DNA of 22,194 bases from Deltaproteobacteria bacterium ADurb.Bin026 (GCA_002071245.1 MWEV01000055.1:1-22194); one strand, 5' to 3'. Shown: positions 7,376 through 15,490, counted from the stretch's first letter. The notes: generated by a model not told the origin, from the sequence alone. Program-made: numbers and translations.

Positions 7376-7584
7376 ACCTTTTATTGTGTTTCAATGTGTT
7401 TACACTGAAAAGGATCTATTCGATGCGATTAATTATATATAGCCTGGAAGATATGTTTTTTGTTGTTGACACTGTTGATTCTTCTTGTTAGCTTTTTATT
7501 GCACAGTTGATTAAATACAATCAGTGCAAAAATATTTGGTTTATGAATTATCAGCAATGAGCTAAAACTGATATAGGGGGTAAT

Positions 7585-7800
7585 ATGAAAAATGATGGAA
7601 GGGTAGCAAGGATAACAGAGGTTGTTGCAGGCTCTCCGAAAAGTTTTGATGATGCTATAACTGTAGGATTTAAACGTGCCTCTAAAACATTAAGGGGTAT
7701 AACCGGTCTGAAGGTAAAGGATTACAGGTGCAAAGTTGAAGACGGAAAGATTGTAGAATATAGGGTTACACTTGAGGTTATTTTTGTTCTTGAAAGTTAG
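7585..7800 (+). CDS. Dodecin-family flavin-binding protein
   Basis: 71 residues, the usual size of dodecin, a dodecameric hollow-sphere protein that stores or buffers flavins. VVAGSPKSFDDAI near the N-terminus, RASKTLRGITGLKV in the middle and GKIVEYRVTLEV at the end match the family pattern. The Trp that stacks on the flavin in haloarchaeal and many bacterial dodecins (in TLRN-x-x-W-F-x-V) is replaced here by Gly. That is a variant I associate with a dodecin subfamily of anaerobes, whose ligand may differ. ATG 7585 follows AGGGGG. The 3' end overlaps the convergent glycosyltransferase gene by 23 bases. The 241-base gap upstream holds the divergent carboxypeptidase promoter; a TACAAT at 7516-7521 is a weak -10 candidate for this gene. 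Confidence 0.9.
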   Translation: MKNDGRVARITEVVAGSPKSFDDAITVGFKRASKTLRGITGLKVKDYRCKVEDGKIVEYRVTLEVIFVLES

Positions 7801-8746
7801 GGCGTAATCCACCCTTATTTGGGCATAGTTTCATATACCATGCAAACAAACGGAGATAATACATGTATTTAACCCTTTGTTTTTCTGAACAGAGAATAAA
7901 GGGTACTATGCAGTATGTGACAATTATAAGAAGGCATTTAAGAAATCTTATAAGGTTAAAGGCAGCATAATAGAGATAGCTGTGGTGTTTTTTAATGAAT
8001 TTGTGCAATGAAATGTTGTATTCAATCCTTCCGTTGATCCACGATTGCTTGACCGTCTTGCCCTGAAAGTGCACTATCTTTACATCAGGAAGAAAAACAA
8101 TTCTAAGGCCATTTTCTCTGACCCTCAGACATAGGTCTGTTTCCTCAAGGAAAAAGAAAAATCGTTCATCAAAACCGCCAGTAACATTAAACGCATTTCT
8201 TGAGATCATTAAAGCTGCACCAATAAGAGAGTCCACATCAACAGGGGCGGTATATATACGGTTTTTATTCGCATATCTGGAAGGTAAGAAAAACTCTAAG
8301 ACAGATTTTGGAATAAACTCAATAATCATATTAGGTCTGTATGCAAAGGAACGTTGCGGTTTCATGTTATCGTAAACGAGTTGTGGTCCACAGATGCCCA
8401 CGTCCTTTTGTGCTGCCATGAATTCGAGCATCTTGAAAATTTCACCTTTAATTATAATGGTATCGGAATTCAAAAGGAGTATGTAGTGGCCTGTTGTGTG
8501 TGCTATCCCTGTGTTTGCTGCTGCAGCGAAGCCTTTGTTTTCAGAGTTTTTTATAAGCAAAACTTCCGGGAAATCATGCGTAATCATTGTGTCTGTTCCG
8601 TCGGTTGAAGCGTTATCTACAACAACCAGTTCTTTTATGAAAGGTTGAAGTGAAATATCGTTTTTTATAGAGCAGAGAAGACCCTTGAGCATTTCCTTCG
8701 TGTTTTTTGTTATAATGACGACAGATACAGATTCAGTGCCGCTCAT
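7778..8746 (-). CDS. Family 2 glycosyltransferase (rhamnosyltransferase-like)
   Basis: 322 residues of GT-A fold. VVVDNASTDGT (41-51) binds the nucleotide, LLNSD (91-95) stands in the DXD position, GGFDERFFFFLEETDLCLR-type acceptor segment spans about 190-208, and His226 in VHFQGK is the usual late motif. This pattern is that of GT2 enzymes that add rhamnose or related sugars in O-antigen or cell-wall polysaccharides. A single hydrophobic stretch at about 268-286 suggests membrane attachment through the C-terminal part. Its ATG follows directly on the TAG of iorA, with no gap. It is therefore probably co-transcribed with the ior/trp cluster although it has no obvious metabolic link. It may simply be read through at the end of the operon. 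Confidence 0.9.
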   Translation of the reverse strand: MSGTESVSVVIITKNTKEMLKGLLCSIKNDISLQPFIKELVVVDNASTDGTDTMITHDFPEVLLIKNSENKGFAAAANTGIAHTTGHYILLLNSDTIIIKGEIFKMLEFMAAQKDVGICGPQLVYDNMKPQRSFAYRPNMIIEFIPKSVLEFFLPSRYANKNRIYTAPVDVDSLIGAALMISRNAFNVTGGFDERFFFFLEETDLCLRVRENGLRIVFLPDVKIVHFQGKTVKQSWINGRIEYNISLHKFIKKHHSYLYYAAFNLIRFLKCLLIIVTYCIVPFILCSEKQRVKYMYYLRLFAWYMKLCPNKGGLRPNFQEQK

Positions 8747-10597
8747 CTATTTTTTTGCCTTTTTTGAAGGCCTTTTCATTGAACACACCACAAGACACAA
8801 GCCACATTTTATACAAAGACCTTCATCGATGGTAATCTTTTGTTTTTCGTTATCAAAAACAAGGGCAGGGCAATCAAAGTATTTGGTGCACACCTTGCAT
8901 CCTATGCAATTCTGTTCGATATCGACCGCACCAGATGAGGCATCAGGCTTTGTTTTCGCTGAAAGGATACACTCTCTTTTTGTAATTATCATGGCTGGTT
9001 TATGTTCAAGATTATTATCAGATGCAAGGTAATTGTAGGCTTCTTTTAATGTCTCTATTAAAAGGGGTATGTCATAAGGGTCTATAATCCTGAGAAAGTC
9101 AACGCCAAATGCCTTGACCACATCTTGAATATTAATTGAATGTGTTTTTGTGCCATCTGCCGTTATCCCTGACTGTGGCGTTGGCTGCATACCTGTCATG
9201 GCGGTTGTGCTGTTGTCCATAATCACAAGAATGAATCTCTTGCCTGTCAATCTTGCATCGTATAGAGGTTCAAGACCGGCGTGAAAAAATGTGGAATCAC
9301 CGATCGATGCAATAATAGGTATAAATTTTCCATCCTGAGAAAATGCCTTGTAAAAACCTGAAGCAAGGTCAACGCCTCCCCCCATATCGATGCATGTATC
9401 AACTGCCCCCATAGAAATGCCGAGTGTATAACATCCTATATCACCTGGAAAAATCGCATCAGGAAAGGCATGTTTCATAGCAAAGAATGCAGACCTGTGG
9501 GGGCATCCTGCGCAAAGCGTAGGTGGTCTTGGTGTAAATGTAATTTCTTTCAATGAATCTTCAATTGAAATATCCGGACTAAACCCACTCTTTCCAAGGC
9601 CAGTCTCATTTGCAAGCCGTTCTATAATGTCCCTTATAGTATCGTAAGTAAGTTCTCCGGCAGCAGGAACATATCCGTTTTTCCTGCCGAAAACCTTGTT
9701 ACCTCTGTGTATGACTGATTCCAAGACGATGTCCGTTTCCTCGAGTACAAGTATCTTTTCCAGGCTATCTACGAAATCAAATAGTCCTTTTTCAACAGGA
9801 TTAATCTTGATGACCTTGTATATTGGTATTTTGTATAACATATTGAGTTCGTGGACAACATCTGCAGTAATTGAAAATGTCATGCCTGAGGCCACTATAC
9901 CGAACTTGCCTTTTGGCGGAGGGTTTTTATCGCTTGGTTTTACAACCCCCACTTTCCCCTCTATACCGTCTTTTAATCCTTTGGTATGTGTACCAAACCC
10001 TCCGCTCTGTAAAAATATCCCCTCGTTCAATACGACCTTTCTCGTGCCAGGTTTGTAAAGACCAATATTTTCCCTTGCATGGCTCACCCTATGGGTAGGA
10101 CGGACAACTACTGGAACCTTGTGTTTATATGAATATTCCATGGCATGGTATGCTACATCACCGGCTTCCCTTGGTGAGCACGGGTCGAATACAGTCACAC
10201 CCATAAGCGTAGCTATCAACCTTGTGTCCTGTTCTGTCTGGGAAGATTGAGGTCCCGGGTCATCGCAACAGATGATGACAAGCCCGCCTTTTATCCTTTT
10301 TCGCCTTGCAGACAGAAAAGATGGAAATGCCACATTCAAGCCAACCTGTTTCATCATGCACGCCGCTTTTTTTCCCGTTAAGGCGGCACCAAATGCAACC
10401 TCAAAGGCGCATCGCTCATTTGTGGACCATTCGGCATGTATGTGTCCGCCCTCTCTTTTGTTAAATTCAATGATGCCTGGTATTATCTCGGAACTTGGGG
10501 TACCTGGATAAGCCGCTGCAAGCTCCAACCCTGCCTCTACGAGACCCCTTGCTATACTGTAATTTCCAATCATAACTTCCATCTTTATATTACCCAC
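8747..10597 (-). CDS. iorA: Indolepyruvate:ferredoxin oxidoreductase alpha subunit
   Basis: 616 residues, full length for IorA. The protein converts aryl pyruvates and CoA to aryl-acetyl-CoA and CO2 with reduction of ferredoxin, or runs in reverse in aromatic amino acid synthesis. Order of domains: pyrimidine-binding TPP domain (AAYPGTPSSEI at 28-38, NERCAFEVAFGAAL at 60-73), linking domain, CAGCPHR at 362-368, TPP pyrophosphate-binding domain with GDSTFFHAG (433-441) and N462, and a C-terminal ferredoxin domain with two CxxCxxC clusters (Cys 564/567/570/576 and 595/598/601/605). The start is GTG 10597, because GGAGG lies 7 bases upstream. It follows iorB by 25 bases. It is cytoplasmic and needs strict anoxia. 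Substrate could be indolepyruvate, phenylpyruvate or hydroxyphenylpyruvate. Confidence 0.95.
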   Translation of the reverse strand: MGNIKMEVMIGNYSIARGLVEAGLELAAAYPGTPSSEIIPGIIEFNKREGGHIHAEWSTNERCAFEVAFGAALTGKKAACMMKQVGLNVAFPSFLSARRKRIKGGLVIICCDDPGPQSSQTEQDTRLIATLMGVTVFDPCSPREAGDVAYHAMEYSYKHKVPVVVRPTHRVSHARENIGLYKPGTRKVVLNEGIFLQSGGFGTHTKGLKDGIEGKVGVVKPSDKNPPPKGKFGIVASGMTFSITADVVHELNMLYKIPIYKVIKINPVEKGLFDFVDSLEKILVLEETDIVLESVIHRGNKVFGRKNGYVPAAGELTYDTIRDIIERLANETGLGKSGFSPDISIEDSLKEITFTPRPPTLCAGCPHRSAFFAMKHAFPDAIFPGDIGCYTLGISMGAVDTCIDMGGGVDLASGFYKAFSQDGKFIPIIASIGDSTFFHAGLEPLYDARLTGKRFILVIMDNSTTAMTGMQPTPQSGITADGTKTHSINIQDVVKAFGVDFLRIIDPYDIPLLIETLKEAYNYLASDNNLEHKPAMIITKRECILSAKTKPDASSGAVDIEQNCIGCKVCTKYFDCPALVFDNEKQKITIDEGLCIKCGLCLVVCSMKRPSKKAKK

Positions 10598-10622
10598 GAT
10601 TCATCCTCCAAGACAAAGCATC

Positions 10623-11174
10623 TCATTCAACCTGGGATTGATATCCTGCATCAAATATCTCGAGATTTTTTTCAACAAGCTTAGATTTTGTTTTTTCTTT
10701 TATCGTTTCCCTGAGGGCATTGACATTATATGGAGCTTTTCCAACATTTGCAAAGAACCCAAGAAGCGCCATATTAGATGCCTGTATCGACCCTTTGCTG
10801 CTTGCAATACCGTCAGCATCGACAAGATGGCAATCAACACGCCTTGCCTTCAAAAGTTCATCTACCCTAACAGGAAGCGTTTTTTTCCGCGTATTTATCA
10901 AAGCGGTCCCGCCCTTCTTCAAAAAAACAAGGTTTCTGTAAAATTCACTTTCTTCAAAGGCAAACAAAATATCGGCGTTTTCCCTTCCTATTAGAGGGCT
11001 ATTGCAATCACCTATTTTTATAAGTGAGACAACAGAGCCACCTCTCTGGCTCATACCGTATTCATCTGATGCCATAGCCTTCATACCAGCCTTTACAGCG
11101 GTCTCTATCAGCATTGTTGAAGCAAGGAGGACCCCCCTTCCCCCTATACCAGTGCATACGATTTCAAGTTTCAT
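10623..11174 (-). CDS. iorB: Indolepyruvate:ferredoxin oxidoreductase beta subunit
   Basis: 183 residues, the usual IorB size, homologous to the gamma domain of pyruvate:ferredoxin oxidoreductase that binds CoA. The N-terminal CTGIGGRGVLLAS is the family's GxGGxG signature, and EYGMSQRGGSVVS (about residues 38-50) is the second hallmark. It forms the (alpha-beta)2 complex with IorA, encoded 25 bases downstream. I took ATG 11174 because AGGAG lies just before it; the longer frame from 11213 lacks both a binding site and homology in its first 13 residues. A 123-base gap separates it from the upstream IorA-like gene; I see no terminator there, so common transcription is likely but not proven. 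Confidence 0.94.
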   Translation of the reverse strand: MKLEIVCTGIGGRGVLLASTMLIETAVKAGMKAMASDEYGMSQRGGSVVSLIKIGDCNSPLIGRENADILFAFEESEFYRNLVFLKKGGTALINTRKKTLPVRVDELLKARRVDCHLVDADGIASSKGSIQASNMALLGFFANVGKAPYNVNALRETIKEKTKSKLVEKNLEIFDAGYQSQVE

Positions 11175-11297
11175 GGTCACTCCTGGTATTATTGAATTGT
11201 AAAAATTGAACACCGAACAGTAAGCGGCAGTAAATTGGCAAAATCCTGTATTTGATTAGCAATTCTGTTTTTGCAATCTGCAACGATCTTTTATTTG

Positions 11298-12530
11298 TCA
11301 TATAATCCCCCTGTAGAACAAAACAGTCAGTGCATCGCTGTTTATAAAACTTTCAATGTCCGTGGTATCATTGATGTGGTGATAGTTATAAAAACCGAAT
11401 CCATCCATTATGCGTCTGATCTCATCTTCTTTTTCGTTTGTCAAAATGAGCAGTACATATGAGGAGTTGTTATACAGGGTATTTACAAAGGCAGGCATGC
11501 CGGAATGAAAAAAATGTTCCTCAAACGTTATTGCAAGTACCTTTCTTTTAGGTTCCAGCTTTTTGATGCCGTGCGCCATATTTATTGAAGATGCAGCACC
11601 GAGCTTATCTCTAATGATTTCAAAACCATACATAGTCTCTTCAGGCTTTGGTGTTTTGGGAACCTCCTTTAAGCGTTCGGTCTTAACCTTTGTCATATCT
11701 GGAATTTGCATTTGAAGAACCGGATATTCCCCTTCTATCACATATACATCTTCAACACATTGCATAAAGTCATCAACAAGTTTTAGAGGTAATGGATAAA
11801 TAGTTGAAAGGAAAAGCACATTTGTATCTTCCGAATAGAATTCAAGAAACTCCTTTTTATTTGTAATAATTCCTGTTTTGCTACCGCGTATAATCTTCGA
11901 GTTGCCCTCGTAACCTTCAAATTCTTTCCTTATCTTTTCTGTTTTATCGTTGATGAGTTGATGAAGTTGAAATCTAAATTTTGGAGTAGCAGCCCAACGG
12001 CCTGGGTTTTTTTCAAATAAAGAAAAACCAGATCCTGTTTCTCGCATCCCGTAACTCAAATCATTATCCTTTGCCTCTTGTATTTCACTTGTTTCTGTTT
12101 GAACTATCACGGGTATCTGATATTTTTCAGAAATATAATATGCGTATTGAATGGTTTTATTCAATAAATCTGGATATATAGATACGATAACGGGGAGTTT
12201 TGAAAACGGTCCCAAGGGGGTGATCTCTTCATCGGTATCCTTCATGCACATCAAAACAAACCCGCCGATGACACCTGTATAAGCTGAGCTCATAAGGGGA
12301 TCAAGGGCTTCATAGAGTCCCTCGGTAGAAAAAATACATGCCGTCCTTTTTGATAAAATCCCCCCGGCGAGGGCAAGTTCATATGCAACCTTTTCGTTTA
12401 TCGAGACTTCATAGTGGAATGAAGCATTTGCATCCTTTAGCGACCCAAGAGTGTTTCCAATCGATCTGTTTGTAGTGTATATAAGTCTTGTACCGTTACC
12501 AATCAGTGCTTCACATAAATTATCATGCAT
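11298..12530 (-). CDS. Degenerate IorA-like protein without TPP motif or ferredoxin domain
   Basis: 410 residues, about two thirds of IorA. Alignment by eye to the IorA encoded at 8747-10597 follows domain order: NEKVAYELALAGGIL (45-59) matches NERCAFEVAFGAALT; SSAYTGVIGGFVL (81-93) matches the KGGLVI region; IYPLPLKLVDDF (244-255) and VYVIEGEYPVLQ (262-273) match the middle domain; FHSGMPAFVNTLYN (341-354) matches the TPP domain. But the TPP/Mg motif GDS is FEE (336-338), the partner Asn is not in place, CAGCPHR is absent and the C-terminal ferredoxin clusters are missing. It therefore cannot work as a normal IorA. It may be a regulatory or structural partner of IorAB or have acquired another ligand. 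The frame is intact with AGGA before ATG 12530, so it is a maintained gene rather than debris. Confidence 0.75.
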   Translation of the reverse strand: MHDNLCEALIGNGTRLIYTTNRSIGNTLGSLKDANASFHYEVSINEKVAYELALAGGILSKRTACIFSTEGLYEALDPLMSSAYTGVIGGFVLMCMKDTDEEITPLGPFSKLPVIVSIYPDLLNKTIQYAYYISEKYQIPVIVQTETSEIQEAKDNDLSYGMRETGSGFSLFEKNPGRWAATPKFRFQLHQLINDKTEKIRKEFEGYEGNSKIIRGSKTGIITNKKEFLEFYSEDTNVLFLSTIYPLPLKLVDDFMQCVEDVYVIEGEYPVLQMQIPDMTKVKTERLKEVPKTPKPEETMYGFEIIRDKLGAASSINMAHGIKKLEPKRKVLAITFEEHFFHSGMPAFVNTLYNNSSYVLLILTNEKEDEIRRIMDGFGFYNYHHINDTTDIESFINSDALTVLFYRGII

Positions 12531-12587
12531 AACTTTTCCTTTTTGAACTTAACTAAATAATGATTGCCAAGAGGTATCCTAATTTTC

Positions 12588-13682
12588 TCAAATCAATTTT
12601 CTCAATATTTCTATTCCCTTGAGCAGGTTTTCCTCGCTAGCAGCGAATGAAATACGTACATTAGATTTCTTTTTCGAAAAAACGCTGCCAGGAATGATAA
12701 AAAGATTGTTTTTCAGTGCCTTTTCTACGAACTTATCACCGTTTCCTCCAGGCACCTCTGGAAATATAAAGTATGCACCCTTTGGTTTAACAACATTATA
12801 CTTATCCTTTATACCCTCATAGATTAGGTCTCTTTTTCTTTTGTAATCTTTGATTAAGGCATTTGTATCGTAGTCTAGGGCATAAAGGGCAGCCTTCTGG
12901 GCAAAGGAATTGACACTGCTGAATGCGTATTGTTGCATAGTCACCATGCATTGGATTAGTTCTTTTGAACCAGCAACATAACCGATTCTCCAACCTGTCA
13001 TTCCCCATGTTTTTGAAAAACCACCGAATGTAATTGCTCTATCGTAAAGTTGACCGAGATAAACCCTTTCAATGTCATCATAAACAAATTTGTCATAGAT
13101 ATCATCTGAGAAGACAAGAAGGTTCTTCTCTTTTGCCACCCTCGCCACCATTTCGAGTTCTTCTTTTGAATGAACCATGCCTGTGGGGTTATTGGGGCTG
13201 TTGATCAGAATTATCTTTGTTTTGTCGGTAATTGCAGCCCTTAATGCGTCTTCCTCCAATGTGAAATCTGGATATGTGTCCACAAACACAGGCTTGCCAC
13301 CCAAAAGCGCTATCTGATACTCATAAAGCACAAAATATGGGTCGGGGATTACCACTTCATCGCCGGGATTCAACGTTACCATAAGGGCAAGAAGTAGTCC
13401 GCCAGTCACACCCGCTGTAACGATAACATCATCGCATATTATCCCTCTTTTTTTGAGCATACGAAATATCTTTACCCTTAGTTCTGGTATGCCGCCAGAA
13501 GAGGTATATTTATTAAATCCGGCATTAATCCATTTTATACCTTCTTCTTTTACGGGTTTGGGTATATCAAAGTCAGGTTCGCCTATACTCAGGTTTATAG
13601 GGTTTTTTACTTTGTTTGCAAGGTCGAATATTTTTCTGACCCCCGATGGTCTCATGTTCATCACTCTATCAGACAGAAACAC
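12588..13682 (-). CDS. Class I PLP-dependent aminotransferase (aromatic/aspartate type)
   Basis: 364 residues of fold type I. The PLP lysine is K224 in GGFSKTWGMTGWRIGY, followed by R232. SPNNPTG (162-168) holds the Asn that contacts PLP O3', FSDDIYD (191-197) the Asp and Tyr, and NVRISF near the C-terminus the Arg that binds the substrate carboxylate. YTSSGGIPELR (59-69) is the usual substrate-domain motif. It would interconvert amino and 2-oxo acids. With IorAB and TrpB around it, an aromatic substrate (tryptophan/indolepyruvate or phenylalanine/phenylpyruvate) is the best inference, though sequence alone does not fix this. Start is GTG 13682 with AGGAGG 5 bases upstream. That site overlaps the stop of the small Cys protein, so the two are coupled. 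Confidence 0.9.
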   Translation of the reverse strand: MFLSDRVMNMRPSGVRKIFDLANKVKNPINLSIGEPDFDIPKPVKEEGIKWINAGFNKYTSSGGIPELRVKIFRMLKKRGIICDDVIVTAGVTGGLLLALMVTLNPGDEVVIPDPYFVLYEYQIALLGGKPVFVDTYPDFTLEEDALRAAITDKTKIILINSPNNPTGMVHSKEELEMVARVAKEKNLLVFSDDIYDKFVYDDIERVYLGQLYDRAITFGGFSKTWGMTGWRIGYVAGSKELIQCMVTMQQYAFSSVNSFAQKAALYALDYDTNALIKDYKRKRDLIYEGIKDKYNVVKPKGAYFIFPEVPGGNGDKFVEKALKNNLFIIPGSVFSKKKSNVRISFAASEENLLKGIEILRKLI

Positions 13683-13691
13683 TATTTCCTC

Positions 13692-13928
13692 CTAATCCTT
13701 TTCAACCAAATTATTAACTAACTCCACAATCCTTTCAAGCCTTGTTTTAGGCAAAGAAGCAAAATAATTAAAAAACCCCTCTTCCCCCATCAACCCCTTG
13801 AGATAGCCTTCAATATCCATCCTGTTTGCCCAGCATCTCGGTGTGCTTAAGCATGGTAAACCTTCATGCATTGATATGCAATAATAAAATTCAACAATCA
13901 TGCCAAGCTGTGAACAATATATATTCAT
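13692..13928 (-). CDS. Small conserved-looking Cys protein of unknown function
   Basis: 78 residues starting MNIYCSQLGM. Cysteines at 5, 17, 26 and 32, the last two in PCLSTPRCW, could bind a metal or form a redox centre. The second half is a helical, charged segment (LPKTRLERIVELVNNL). I cannot assign a family by name, but the layout recalls small proteins seen in anaerobic deltaproteobacteria next to metabolic genes. It lies 60 bases after trpB and its TAG sits 9 bases before the aminotransferase GTG, inside that gene's ribosome binding site region, so it is almost certainly translated within the operon. A role as a small partner or sensor is only a guess. Confidence 0.65.
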   Translation of the reverse strand: MNIYCSQLGMIVEFYYCISMHEGLPCLSTPRCWANRMDIEGYLKGLMGEEGFFNYFASLPKTRLERIVELVNNLVEKD

Positions 13929-13988
13929 AACTATCCTAATCCTGAATAAATTTAAATATCAAACAATTTTGCAATTCAAAGATTTTCA

Positions 13989-15350
13989 TTATCTTGGTTT
14001 TGGATATTTTTCCAAATCTTTCACCAGTCTTGCTATCTCTTCGTCAGGTAGTACATAGTCGCCGAGCATTCCTGATAAAAATGCATCATAAGACGGTAGA
14101 TCAATGATGCCATGCCCGCTCCAGTTCATCAGAATTGTTTTTTCTTTACCTTCTTCCTTTGCCCTTTTTGCTTCTTCTATCACACAGGCAATGGCATGTG
14201 TAGTCTCAGGCGCTGGAATAAATCCTTCAGTCCTTGCAAACAGAATGCCTGCAGAAAACGTTTCAAGCTGAGTATATGCCCTTGCCTCAATTAGACCGTC
14301 AATAAGGAGTTTACTCACAATAGGTGACATGCCATGGTATCTTAGACCGCCTGCATGGATAGGTGCTGGGACAAACCCATGTCCTATAGAATGCATTGGT
14401 AACAAAGGGGTCATCTTTGCTGTGTCAGCAAAGTCGTATATATAAGGCCCTTTTGTCAGGGTAGGGCATGACGTTGGTTCTGAGGCTATTATTTTAATGT
14501 TTTTTCCGTATATCTTATCCCTTATAAATGGAAACGAAAGACCAGCAAAATTGCTCCCGCCGCCAGCACAACCTATTACCACATCAGGATATTCGTTGAC
14601 CGAGGCAAGTTGTTTCTCGGCCTCAAGCCCTATCACCGTCTGATGCAACATCACATGGTTGAGTACGCTGCCCAATGAATACTTTGTGTCCTTTGATGTA
14701 ACTGCATCCTCTATTGCCTCGCTTATGGCAATTCCAAGACTTCCCGGGTGTTCGGGATTCTTTTCGTAAAAACCCTTTCCGGTGTTGGTGTCAGGACTGG
14801 GGCTTGGTACACACTTACCACCCCACGTCTCCATCATTATCTTTCTATAGGGTTTTTGGTTATAACTGACACGTACCATATATACCTTCAGTTCAAGTCC
14901 AAACAGGTTACAGGCAAATGAAAGGGCACTTCCCCATTGACCTGCACCGGTTTCTGTTGTAAGTCTTTTTGTGCCTGAGATCTTGTTATAATATACCTGT
15001 GCGACGGCAGTATTGGGCTTATGACTTCCGGGAGGACTGACCCCCTCGTTTTTATAGTATATCTTTGCAGGTGTTCCGAGATGTCTTTCAAGCCCATAAG
15101 CCCTGCACAAGGGTGTAGGTCTCCATATGAGAAGTTTTTCAATTATCTCATCGGGTATATCGATCCACCTTTCGACGCTTGCCTCTTGCTCGATAATGTT
15201 CATAGGGAAAATCTGTGAAAGCATATCTGGCGTAATAGGCTCACCTGTCTCGGGGTTAAGTGGTGGAGGCAGAGGGGTTTGCAAATCAGCCTGTATGTTG
15301 TACCATGCACGCGGTATATCACGTTCGTTTAACAGTATTTTTTTTTCCAT
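13989..15350 (-). CDS. trpB: TrpB2-type tryptophan synthase beta chain
   Basis: 453 residues, longer than canonical TrpB1 (about 400) because of the N-terminal extension typical of TrpB2. The PLP lysine is K111 in GSHKPNT, the catalytic Glu E133 lies in TETGAGQWG, and GCAGGGSNF is the PLP phosphate loop. TrpB2 enzymes make tryptophan from indole and serine (some archaeal forms use O-phosphoserine) and usually do not pair with TrpA. No trpA or other trp biosynthetic gene is in the window, which fits indole rescue rather than the standard pathway. GGAGGAG upstream of ATG 15350 is a strong ribosome site. The 5' region carries a complete Trp attenuator (15391-15537). That is direct sequence evidence that the gene is controlled by tryptophanyl-tRNA supply. 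Confidence 0.95.
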   Translation of the reverse strand: MEKKILLNERDIPRAWYNIQADLQTPLPPPLNPETGEPITPDMLSQIFPMNIIEQEASVERWIDIPDEIIEKLLIWRPTPLCRAYGLERHLGTPAKIYYKNEGVSPPGSHKPNTAVAQVYYNKISGTKRLTTETGAGQWGSALSFACNLFGLELKVYMVRVSYNQKPYRKIMMETWGGKCVPSPSPDTNTGKGFYEKNPEHPGSLGIAISEAIEDAVTSKDTKYSLGSVLNHVMLHQTVIGLEAEKQLASVNEYPDVVIGCAGGGSNFAGLSFPFIRDKIYGKNIKIIASEPTSCPTLTKGPYIYDFADTAKMTPLLPMHSIGHGFVPAPIHAGGLRYHGMSPIVSKLLIDGLIEARAYTQLETFSAGILFARTEGFIPAPETTHAIACVIEEAKRAKEEGKEKTILMNWSGHGIIDLPSYDAFLSGMLGDYVLPDEEIARLVKDLEKYPKPR

Positions 15351-15390
15351 TGTTTCTCCTCCTCATATTTTTTTTCAACTAACTTAATAT

Positions 15391-15425
15391 AAAAAAGACC
15401 ATGGGTGTTGTTGCTCCCCATGGCC
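15391..15425 (-). terminator. Second intrinsic terminator of the trpB leader
   Basis: On the minus strand GGCCATGGG (15425-15417), an 11-base loop, CCCATGGTC (15405-15397) gives a 9-bp stem with one G-U pair. Six T residues (15396-15391) follow immediately. It lies between the main attenuator and the trpB start, 40 bases before the ATG. Confidence 0.75.
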
Positions 15426-15447
15426 TCCAAATAAAAAAGGCCACAGG
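15417..15447 (-). promoter_or_regulatory. Possible second-stage antiterminator (4:5 helix)
   Basis: CCTGTGGCC (minus 15447-15439), the 3' arm of the first terminator, can pair over 9 bp (two G-U) with GGCCATGGG (15425-15417), the entire 5' arm of the second terminator. Once the 2:3 helix frees this arm, it could disarm the second terminator. Pairing is seen in the sequence; the role is inferred. Confidence 0.5.
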
Positions 15448-15469
15448 CGGTATGAAACCGCCCGTGGCC
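15429..15469 (-). terminator. Attenuator terminator (3:4 hairpin) of the trpB leader
   Basis: On the minus strand GGCCACGGGCGGT, loop TTCAT, ACCGCCTGTGGCC forms a 13-bp stem with one G-U pair (15469-15439), followed by TTTTTTATTT (15438-15429). This is a textbook intrinsic terminator in the transcription direction of trpB; on the plus strand no T run follows it. Confidence 0.9.
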
Positions 15470-15490
15470 AAATATTTACGGTTTCATACC
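15449..15490 (-). promoter_or_regulatory. Antiterminator (2:3 helix) of the trp attenuator
   Basis: GGTATGAAACCG (minus 15490-15479) is a perfect 12-base complement of CGGTTTCATACC (15460-15449), which is part of the 5' arm and loop of the terminator. The two structures are mutually exclusive. The first G of the upstream arm is the last base of the leader-peptide stop codon. A ribosome at the stop would therefore cover this arm, while one stalled on the Trp codons would leave it free. Confidence 0.85.

Noticed and set aside
15341..15420. Second short frame starting at the ATG inside CCATGGGG of the second hairpin
   Set aside because: GGAGG is only two bases from this ATG, and the frame overlaps the trpB start out of phase; no sign of coding.
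15439..15469. The GC-rich hairpin as a plus-strand terminator for another gene
   Set aside because: On the plus strand the hairpin is followed by AAATATTT rather than a T run, and no plus-strand gene ends before it.
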